From: a virus
IMG/VR virus record: IMGVR_UViG_3300044859_000145
Coordinates: 1-20,522 of that record
Reading direction: 5' to 3' (one strand)
DNA length: 20,522 nt
Below the pieces are notes generated by a model. That model was given only the letters and a program-made list of their open reading frames with translations. It searched no databases and had not been told where the DNA came from. Below, piece after piece: positions 14,633 through 19,944 of the stretch. The position numbers and the translations under genes are program-made. Within the stretch, counting starts at the first letter, position 1. Every line of letters begins with the position of its first letter.

Positions 14633-15225
14633 TGGCAACAAAGAAAATAGCAATACCTCAAGATGAGAAACTAGAGAATCAAGACTTCAACTTGTTTGAA
14701 GCTATTGCGGCACTAGACAAGAAAGACTATGGTTATTATGACAGGCTAACACCTGAACAGCAACGTAAGTTTGTACCATTTATGTTAATCAAATGGTTAA
14801 GCTACGTAAAAGGTTCAAGTGATATTGCAGGATACTATGCAATGAGTACAGAATATCACGCTAACAAATACTTCTTTAATGAAAACGTATCTAAGCATCC
14901 TAAACTACAATGGTATATGATGTGTGCGGCAAGCCCCGGTAAAGGTAAACAATATCACCAATGGTTACCGCAGATTAAAGAGCGTGTTAGTTTGTTAAAA
15001 GAACCGGCACAAGTGAACGAAATAAAAGAATACTTTACAAAGATTTATCCTAAGGCAAATAGTGAAGATTTAACAGAATATTCAAAGGCATTTGTGCAAG
15101 AGCAAAGAAAGAAAATGCATCTTGCAGAAATATACCCCCATTTAAAAATAGCAGACATAGAAGTATTAAGTAAAACGGTTACAGATGAAGATATCACTCA
15201 ATACGAAAAAGACAGAGGCAACTGA
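14632..15225 (+). CDS. 62: gp62-like small subunit of the sliding-clamp loader
   Basis: A 197-aa protein (T4 gp62: 187 aa). In T4, one gp62 joins four gp44 ATPase subunits to load the gp45 clamp. Evidence is size, an N-terminal FNLFEAIAALDKKDYGYYD helix comparable to T4's EFFEIIGAINNK region, and the central block HPKLQWYMMCAASPGKGKQY (89-108). That block parallels T4's FNYLMAAVPRGKRYGKW. A KW-type segment (MLIKWLSYVKGSSD) matches T4's region before it. As in T4 it lacks a Walker motif. Unlike T4, gp44 is not adjacent and is not in the window. The start overlaps the previous stop by one base, and the 3' end is overlapped 41 bp by the next gene. Confidence 0.8.
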   Translation: MATKKIAIPQDEKLENQDFNLFEAIAALDKKDYGYYDRLTPEQQRKFVPFMLIKWLSYVKGSSDIAGYYAMSTEYHANKYFFNENVSKHPKLQWYMMCAASPGKGKQYHQWLPQIKERVSLLKEPAQVNEIKEYFTKIYPKANSEDLTEYSKAFVQEQRKKMHLAEIYPHLKIADIEVLSKTVTDEDITQYEKDRGN

Positions 15226-15907
15226 TAAGACAATCAAGTATGGTTGTGATTTTTGCAATAGAGAGTTCCTACGTGAATCTACTATGGCTAAACACCTGTG
15301 TGAGAACAAACAACGTTGGATGAACAAAGATATGCAAGGTAATCGTATTGGCTTTCAGTCTTGGTTGCAATTTTATAAAAAGAATACTTCAACTAAAAAG
15401 AATAAAACATACGAGGAGTTCATTCGTAGTGCTTACTATACTGCATTTGTAAAGTTTGGAACACATTGTGCAAATATCAATGCAATCAATATTAGTAGAT
15501 ATGTAGATTGGTTATTAAAAAACAATATCAAAATTGATACTTGGGCCAGTGATAGTGTCTATACAAAATATTTAATTGAGTATTTGCGTATTGAAGATCC
15601 GTTAGATGCTATTGCACGTAGTGTCCAAACTACTATGGATTTAGCAGAGAAAGAGGGCATTGTACCTAAAGACTATTTGTGTTATGGTAACCCCAATAAG
15701 ATATGTCATAGTATTACCAATGGTAAGATTAGTCCTTGGATGTTATATCAAAGTGATAGTGGTGTAAAGTTCTTAGATAGTTTGAATGAATCACAGGTAA
15801 AGATGGTTATTGACTATATCAATCCAGAGTTATGGAAGATTAAGTTTAATCGTGAGCCAGAAAATGTTAAACAAGTTAAGGAATTATTGAATGCAGGCGG
15901 GTACTAG
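15185..15907 (+). CDS. C2HC zinc-finger-like protein overlapping gp62
   Basis: A 240-aa protein. The N-terminus carries Cys21, Cys24, His37 and Cys39 (CDFCNREF, then MAKHLC), a CxxC...HxC zinc-finger pattern suited to nucleic-acid binding. The remainder (60-240) is helical with several Trp residues and blocks such as KFGTHCANINAINISRYVDW and VKMVIDYINPELW. I do not recognise a named family. The ATG at 15185 is the only one upstream of the finger, which forces a 41-bp overlap with gp62 in another frame. A later Met (residue 34) would destroy the finger. No strong ribosome binding site is visible, so translation may depend on ribosomes finishing gp62. A role with the replisome is inferred from position. 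Confidence 0.8.
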   Translation: MKISLNTKKTEATDKTIKYGCDFCNREFLRESTMAKHLCENKQRWMNKDMQGNRIGFQSWLQFYKKNTSTKKNKTYEEFIRSAYYTAFVKFGTHCANINAINISRYVDWLLKNNIKIDTWASDSVYTKYLIEYLRIEDPLDAIARSVQTTMDLAEKEGIVPKDYLCYGNPNKICHSITNGKISPWMLYQSDSGVKFLDSLNESQVKMVIDYINPELWKIKFNREPENVKQVKELLNAGGY

Positions 15908-16085
15908 AGTTCGTATATCATGGGCAAAGGGAAATATCATAGATTGGAATGAAACCTGTGCTTGGGCAATAGAACAATTTGGCTTACCGGGCGATAAGTT
16001 TGAGGCACATGCAACCGAAGATTATATGGATTTCTATTTCAAGGATGAGCGTGATGCCATACTATTTGAGTTAGCACGGGGTTAA
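15891..16085 (+). CDS. Small protein A of the tandem F-x-LRW family
   Basis: A 64-aa protein starting inside the end of the zinc-finger gene (17-bp overlap). Its C-terminal half shows the family pattern: helix ending in CAWAIEQFGLPGD, a turn with HATEDYMDFYF, then KDERDAILFELARG-stop. The next genes in the array share the order helix with (W/L)xxE, aromatic-alternating strand FxF, charged turn with Asp, FxL plus a basic or aromatic end. Function is unknown. Members of this kind seem to be scattered in environmental T4-like phages, as far as I recall, always as hypothetical proteins. Confidence 0.72.
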   Translation: MQAGTRVRISWAKGNIIDWNETCAWAIEQFGLPGDKFEAHATEDYMDFYFKDERDAILFELARG

Positions 16086-16086
16086 A

Positions 16087-16305
16087 GTGCGACAAGTAAC
16101 ATTATACATTGATATTGATAGAACCTTAGAAATAGTTAGAGAGTTAAAAAAACACGGTTGGGTAATGGGTAAAGATTTTGATTTTGCTTATCATAAAACA
16201 AACTATGACAACTTTAGTGGATCCAATTGGGAACTAGAGAAGCATACTGTGTTCACTTTTTACAATGATAGCAATGCTAGTTATTTTATGTTGAGGTGGG
16301 GATGA
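16087..16305 (+). CDS. Small protein B of the tandem F-x-LRW family
   Basis: A 72-aa protein starting with GTG at 16087, 1 bp after the previous stop. A GGGG run from the previous gene's last codons lies just upstream as a possible ribosome binding site. Pattern: LYIDIDRTLEIVRELKKHGW (6-25), a central DFDFAYHK segment, then TVFTFYNDSNASYFMLRWG at the C-terminus (54-72). It is the clearest carrier of the terminal FxLRW motif. The codons for RW (agg tgg) plus the next base read as a Shine-Dalgarno-like element for the following gene. Function is unknown. Confidence 0.72.
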   Translation: MRQVTLYIDIDRTLEIVRELKKHGWVMGKDFDFAYHKTNYDNFSGSNWELEKHTVFTFYNDSNASYFMLRWG

Positions 16306-16628
16306 ATATATCAGAAGAAATTGTTAATCAAGTAGCCGATCAAATGGCTAAAGATATTGACACACTAGTGTTAATGTCTGCATTAGGATGGAATTCTTTC
16401 TACTTTAGCGAAGGTACAGTTTATGAACAAGAGTATTTGACTGCACAACCTGCACAACCACTCAGTGGTGCTAAATGGAAAGAAATGGAAGCATGGATGA
16501 TTGAAACATTTGGACCTACAGCACACGACGGAGTATGGACACCTAATATGCGATGGTATATGAACAATTCTAAATTTTGGTTTCGTGACAAAAAAGATTT
16601 AGAATGGTTTATACTTAGATGGCAATGA
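16302..16628 (+). CDS. Small protein C of the tandem F-x-LRW family
   Basis: A 108-aa protein. The ATG at 16302 overlaps the preceding stop (ATGA) and is preceded by GAGGTGGGG; a GTG at 16296 is possible but adds only two residues. The N-terminal 60 residues (MNISEEIVNQVADQMAKDID and a Trp/Phe/Tyr-rich stretch) look like an added domain absent from other members. The C-terminal part follows the family: WKEMEAWMIETFGP, then SKFWFRDKKDLEWFILRWQ. The IETFG here parallels IEQFG in member A, supporting common descent. Confidence 0.75.
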   Translation: MNISEEIVNQVADQMAKDIDTLVLMSALGWNSFYFSEGTVYEQEYLTAQPAQPLSGAKWKEMEAWMIETFGPTAHDGVWTPNMRWYMNNSKFWFRDKKDLEWFILRWQ

Positions 16629-16861
16629 TATATGAACATTATGACTATGATGCTGGATGGGAAAATACTAAACCCGGTTGGTATGAATGTACAGTACGTG
16701 CTAAACATCTTGCCAAATATAATGAAATAATTAAATGGTTAGAAACTAATATTGGCAAACACGAACGACATTGTAGATGGTGCGTAACTGATGATGACAT
16801 AGTTAGTTTCAAGTTTAGATATGAAAGAGATTACATTATGTTTACGTTGAGGTGGAGTTAA
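16625..16861 (+). CDS. Small protein D of the tandem F-x-LRW family
   Basis: A 78-aa protein. The ATG at 16625 overlaps the previous stop (ATGA); an in-frame ATG two codons upstream (16619) is the alternative. It has WYECTVRAKHLAKYNEIIKW (19-38), LETNIGKHERHCRWC with two Cys, and the family end VSFKFRYERDYIMFTLRWS. In this member the strand begins FKFRYERD, close to FYFKDERD of A and FWFRDKKD of C. Function is unknown. Confidence 0.73.
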   Translation: MIYEHYDYDAGWENTKPGWYECTVRAKHLAKYNEIIKWLETNIGKHERHCRWCVTDDDIVSFKFRYERDYIMFTLRWS

Positions 16862-17127
16862 TGGCAACTATACCTCACATACAAGATTATGATGACGATG
16901 ATCCAGAAATAGATAAACGAAAAAATCGTTGGAACTATTGGGAAGCATTAAAGAAAGTACGTAAAGAATATATGGCACAGAATAAAGAATTTGACGCATA
17001 TGATTTTGAAGACTACCTAGTAGGCCAATATGGCCTAAGGATGAATATAGTTGGAGGTAACATAACTGATGGTTATGAGATTGTTGACGAGAAGAAGTAC
17101 CTAATATTTTTATTAAAATTCCAATGA
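16861..17127 (+). CDS. Small protein E of the tandem F-x-LRW family (divergent)
   Basis: An 88-aa protein. The ATG at 16861 shares its A with the preceding TAA, after AGGTGGAG encoded by the LRW tail of the previous gene. An N-terminal acidic run (DYDDDDPEID) is followed by a basic helical segment and DYLVGQYGLRMNIVGG. The end, EIVDEKKYLIFLLKFQ, is a degraded version of the family tail, with K-F for R-W. A GC-rich inverted repeat lies at 17016-17040, inside the coding region. Confidence 0.72.
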   Translation: MATIPHIQDYDDDDPEIDKRKNRWNYWEALKKVRKEYMAQNKEFDAYDFEDYLVGQYGLRMNIVGGNITDGYEIVDEKKYLIFLLKFQ

Positions 17128-17477
17128 ACACTACTCCCTTTCCCATAACATCTTTACAAAAAGGTAAATTTCTAGTATCATGGCCTAAGTGGGGTAACAT
17201 TCAAACGTTTGATATTAAGAAAAAACTATTGGATGTACTATTTGAAGATATCGGTAGTGATGAAGTTGGTATTGGAATAACTCCCGGATATCTTAGCGAA
17301 ATGGATATTATGTGGATAACATTGACTACTTGGGCGCAAGATATCAATGGTGATTACGCTAGATACCTAGAAGATATGTATGAGATTAAAGGTGTGGCAT
17401 TCAATAGTGAAAATGAAGCCTTAAAGCTACAAGATTACTTAGAGAAGAAATATATTTGGAAAACATTACAATTATGA
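17124..17477 (+). CDS. Small protein F, last small gene of the array
   Basis: A 117-aa protein that starts inside the previous stop (ATGA). It shows only a partial family signature: GVAFNSENEALKLQDYLEKK (93-112) mirrors the strand-turn-helix of the others, but the protein runs on for several residues and ends TLQL rather than LRW. The N-terminal part has a SWPKWGNIQTFDIKKKLLDV stretch. It may be a distant relative or an unrelated gene in the same run. The stop overlaps the ROK kinase start by ATGA. Confidence 0.72.
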   Translation: MNTTPFPITSLQKGKFLVSWPKWGNIQTFDIKKKLLDVLFEDIGSDEVGIGITPGYLSEMDIMWITLTTWAQDINGDYARYLEDMYEIKGVAFNSENEALKLQDYLEKKYIWKTLQL

Positions 17478-18325
17478 ATAAGATTGGTGTTGATATCGGT
17501 AAAACAAAAATTGAGTGCTGTGTATTATCACCCACTAATGATATATTATTTAGAGAGCGTCTACCCACAGATTCCGTATACAAAGAAATAGAATTTCTCT
17601 ATAATAAAGCATTATCCTATACTAGTACAAAAGAACATACATTAGGAATATGTATGCCGGGTTCTATAAGTTATAGAACTGGTTTACTGAAAAATTCCAG
17701 CATAGAATTTTTAAATGATACAGATTTTGTAGGCATATTAGAAACTAAATTAAATCGTAAGATACAAACTGCAAATGATAGTCAATGTTTTGCTTTAGCA
17801 GAAGCCTTATTGGGAGCAGGTAATGGCTATAATACTGTATTTGGAATGATATTGGGTACAGGCGTAGGGGGCGGAATTGTAATTAACAGTTCATTACATA
17901 AAGGATTTCATAACATAAGTGCTGAATGGGGACATACAACACTAGATACAAGTAATAATATAATGTGTCGATGCGGTAGAATCGGATGTGTAGAAACTTG
18001 GTTAAGCGGCTCGGGGATAGACAAATGGGCATTTAATGTTACGAATAAAAAATTATCCACAAAAGAATATTTACAAATTTTGGAGATACAAGAATCTTTC
18101 TTAGAACAGTTTGGATTAGCTATTGCTAATTTAGTTCAAGTGTTAGACCCAGATTGTATTGTAATTGGTGGTGGATTAAGCAATAATGATATCTTATACA
18201 CCCGAGGTATTGAACGTGTGAAAAAGATTATATTCAATGATGAATTTAGTACACCTATCTTTAAAGCAAAATTAGGTGACAGTGCAGGTGTAATAGGAGC
18301 GGCATTATTATGGCAAATGATATAA
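17474..18325 (+). CDS. ROK-family sugar kinase
   Basis: A 283-aa protein of the ROK family (bacterial glucokinases, N-acetylglucosamine and N-acetylmannosamine kinases, about 300 aa). The ATG at 17474 overlaps the previous stop; upstream extension adds only six residues. Motifs: phosphate loop DIGKTK (7-12), ICMPG (59-63), catalytic Asp102 in TANDSQ, LGTGVGGGIV (127-136), sugar-binding EWGH (151-154), and the zinc site of His154 plus CRCGRIGC (Cys165, Cys167, Cys172). IGGGL (231-235) completes the ATP site. All key residues are present, so it should be active. The substrate is not decidable; an N-acetyl hexosamine or glucose is most likely from family knowledge. A sugar kinase in a phage replication operon is unusual. 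The 3' end overlaps the exonuclease gene by 16 bp. Confidence 0.88.
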   Translation: MNKIGVDIGKTKIECCVLSPTNDILFRERLPTDSVYKEIEFLYNKALSYTSTKEHTLGICMPGSISYRTGLLKNSSIEFLNDTDFVGILETKLNRKIQTANDSQCFALAEALLGAGNGYNTVFGMILGTGVGGGIVINSSLHKGFHNISAEWGHTTLDTSNNIMCRCGRIGCVETWLSGSGIDKWAFNVTNKKLSTKEYLQILEIQESFLEQFGLAIANLVQVLDPDCIVIGGGLSNNDILYTRGIERVKKIIFNDEFSTPIFKAKLGDSAGVIGAALLWQMI

Positions 18326-18864
18326 TGATTGATATGGAAACACTTGACACCAGTCCTGATTGTGTTATACTAACCATTGGCGCAGTAAGATTTGATCCTA
18401 AAGGCAGCGGGGTTGTTGAAAGATTGGAGTTGCGACCTACAATTGAAGAACAGACAGAAATATATAATAGGAGTATCAATGAAGATACATTACGTTGGTG
18501 GAGTGAGCAAAGTCCTGAAGCACTTGAAGAGGCTATGGGAGAAGAAGGCAGAATTCCGTTTAGAGAATGTATGGAGATACTTTATAAGTTTTGTTGGAAT
18601 CGCCGTGCTGTGTGGAGTAATGGTGCATCATTTGACGTGGTCGTGGCAGAGTCGGCCTGGAGAAATCTCGAAATGCGTACCCCCTGGCCTTTCTACACCG
18701 TCAGAGATACACGTACCTTGTATGAGATAACCGGAGTAAGTCTTAAAGATGGCGGCCACGTAACCAGTCACAAAGCAGTAGAAGATGCCGAAAGACAAGC
18801 TATTGTTGTACAAAAAGCGTATACTAAATTAATTAAAGCAGAATTGGTAGCACCACCTAAATGA
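18310..18864 (+). CDS. DexA-like DEDDh 3'-5' exonuclease
   Basis: A 184-aa RNase H-fold exonuclease. Asp8 and Glu10 (DMETLD) form motif I, Asp109 (NGASFD) motif II, and His154 with Asp159 (SHKAVEDA) the DEDDh motif III. The spacing and the WWSEQSPEA segment resemble T4 DexA (IEWWKNQSPEA) and the exoribonuclease-like Rv2179c fold. T4 DexA is about 225 aa, so this is a shorter version. It probably degrades single-stranded nucleic acid in nucleotide recycling or repair. The start lies inside the ROK gene (16-bp overlap) and the end overlaps the next start by ATGA. A promoter-like TTGACA-N16-TATACT lies at 18344-18371 within the gene. Confidence 0.87.
   Translation: MANDIMIDMETLDTSPDCVILTIGAVRFDPKGSGVVERLELRPTIEEQTEIYNRSINEDTLRWWSEQSPEALEEAMGEEGRIPFRECMEILYKFCWNRRAVWSNGASFDVVVAESAWRNLEMRTPWPFYTVRDTRTLYEITGVSLKDGGHVTSHKAVEDAERQAIVVQKAYTKLIKAELVAPPK
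18344..18371 (+). promoter_or_regulatory. Promoter-like sequence inside the exonuclease gene
   Basis: TTGACA (18344-18349), 16 bp, TATACT (18366-18371), with extended TGT before the -10. By sequence it is as good as the gene 32 promoter. It is intragenic, so it may be coincidence, but it could supply extra transcription to the DnaE-like gene at 18861. Confidence 0.38.
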
Positions 18865-19445
18865 GAATTGATTCAGACATTGACATTGACTTTGGTGATA
18901 GAGATAAGTTATTAGAACTTATCAAACATACGCCTGCCGCAATGCGTAATGCTAACCCTATACGCAAACATAATACTGGTGTTTATGTTACTGAAATACC
19001 GTATGACCCAGTTAATGATATGGCTGCAATAGATTATGTTGAGGCAGACAAGCGCGGTTATTTTAAATTAGATTTGTTGAATGTTCACGTTTATTCACAA
19101 GTGAGTGATGAAATACACTTAATCAAATTGATGACTACTGAACCTGATTGGTCTATGTTAGCAGATTATGATAAGATGAAAAGTCTAATTCATTTACAGA
19201 ATCATTATCAGAACATCAAAAAGATGCCAGAGCCCATTAACAGTATCCCAAGATTAGCAATGTTTTTAGCTGTAATTAGACCTGCCAAAAAACATTTAAT
19301 AGGAAAGACTTGGAAAGAAGTAAGTGAGACTATATGGGATAAAGGTTCAGATGGTTATAGCTTTAAAAAGAGTCACGCTATTGCATATGCACAGCTAGTA
19401 GTTGTACATATGAATCTACTTACAACATCCGTTTTACTAAAGTAA
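18861..19445 (+). CDS. Miniature C-family (DnaE) polymerase-like protein
   Basis: A 194-aa protein. Three blocks line up in order with bacterial DNA polymerase III alpha. SDIDIDFGDRDKL (5-17) matches the catalytic PDxDIDF block. YFKLDLLNV (67-75) matches the KFDFLGL block holding the third catalytic Asp, here Asp71. GYSFKKSHAIAYA (165-177) matches the YGFNKSHSAAYA block. Between them, AMFLAVIRPAK (133-143) recalls the ALxRPGP segment. DnaE proteins are about 1000 aa or more; this one lacks PHP, most of the fingers and all C-terminal domains. Asp8, Asp10 and Asp71 are all kept. It could be a minimal nucleotidyltransferase, a nucleic-acid-binding relic or a convergent match. Similar unnamed proteins exist in environmental T4-like phages, as I recall. 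It is the last gene of the operon and starts by ATGA overlap. Confidence 0.82.
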   Translation: MRIDSDIDIDFGDRDKLLELIKHTPAAMRNANPIRKHNTGVYVTEIPYDPVNDMAAIDYVEADKRGYFKLDLLNVHVYSQVSDEIHLIKLMTTEPDWSMLADYDKMKSLIHLQNHYQNIKKMPEPINSIPRLAMFLAVIRPAKKHLIGKTWKEVSETIWDKGSDGYSFKKSHAIAYAQLVVVHMNLLTTSVLLK

Positions 19446-19800
19446 TACTGCGGCGTTTGGTTCTGCGCTTGTTTAGTTCAGACATACTACACGTTGGGCC
19501 GTGTATTACTGTTAAACTTTTGTTGTTAAATGTCCTAAGGTATGGTTTAAATATAATCCATTCGTCTTTTAAGAACAGATTGATAGGGATAAGTCTGTTA
19601 CTTTCCCACCACCAAACATCTCCTAATTCTAGGAATTTTTCTCTAGCTGTAGACTCTATTATAGCCCCGTAATCGTATATAGTGGTTACTATATCGTCCC
19701 TGTTTTGAACTATTCCAACATAATCTTGGTTGGCGTATGAACATATAGTTATGAACGGGTGATTTGTTGTTAGTTTATTGAAAAATTCGTTTGTTATCAT
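19420..19800 (-). CDS. Small basic-tailed late hypothetical protein
   Basis: A 126-aa protein encoded leftward, overlapping the end of the DnaE-like gene tail to tail by 26 bp. The ATG at 19800 is chosen because a late-type octamer lies 20 nt upstream; a TTG at 19845 or an ATG at 19830 would start before that promoter. Blocks: EFFNKLTTNHPFITICSYAN, DYGAIIESTAREKFLELGDV, WWWESNRLIPINLFLKDEW (63-81), a PYLRTF strand, HGPTCSMSELNKRR (100-113) and a very basic end (RTKRRSITLVKR). I recall similar unnamed proteins in environmental T4-like phages but no function. The basic tail suggests nucleic-acid binding or packaging; the promoter suggests late expression. Confidence 0.75.
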   Translation of the reverse strand: MITNEFFNKLTTNHPFITICSYANQDYVGIVQNRDDIVTTIYDYGAIIESTAREKFLELGDVWWWESNRLIPINLFLKDEWIIFKPYLRTFNNKSLTVIHGPTCSMSELNKRRTKRRSITLVKRML

Positions 19801-19820
19801 TGTTGTTATATTGACCGAAA

Positions 19821-19828
19821 TATTTATC
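19821..19828 (-). promoter_or_regulatory. Late promoter octamer, leftward
   Basis: On the minus strand this reads GATAAATA, 20 nt before the ATG at 19800. It forms a divergent pair with the identical octamer at 19854-19861. Confidence 0.55.
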
Positions 19829-19853
19829 ATCGGGTAGCCTGGCAATATATTTT

Positions 19854-19861
19854 GATAAATA
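19854..19861 (+). promoter_or_regulatory. Late promoter octamer, rightward
   Basis: GATAAATA in front of the virion-like gene at 19945. Initiation near 19870 would give a leader of about 75 nt ending in a perfect AAGGAG. Only 25 bp separate it from the leftward octamer. Confidence 0.58.
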
Positions 19862-19934
19862 TCATTATGTACTCAACTCAAGTTTTCGTCTATACACAAA
19901 GACAAATCGTTATACTTTTATCAGGATTTTCCCC

Positions 19935-19940
19935 AAGGAG
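19935..19940 (+). promoter_or_regulatory. Ribosome binding site that fixes the start at 19945
   Basis: A perfect AAGGAG 4 nt before the ATG at 19945. An upstream in-frame ATG (19867) lacks such a site and lies directly after the late octamer, so the downstream start is preferred. Confidence 0.75.
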
Positions 19941-19944
19941 CTAT

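Noticed and set aside
18318-18326. TGATATAAT at the ROK/exonuclease junction as a promoter
   Set aside because: No -35-like hexamer lies 16-18 bp upstream; it is coding sequence for the end of one gene and the start of the next.
19867-19944. Start of the virion gene at the ATG at 19867
   Set aside because: It would begin 5 nt after the late octamer like the leaderless cases, but a perfect AAGGAG precedes the ATG at 19945 and the downstream N-terminus (MPQYAKPLTL) looks more natural. The upstream start stays possible.
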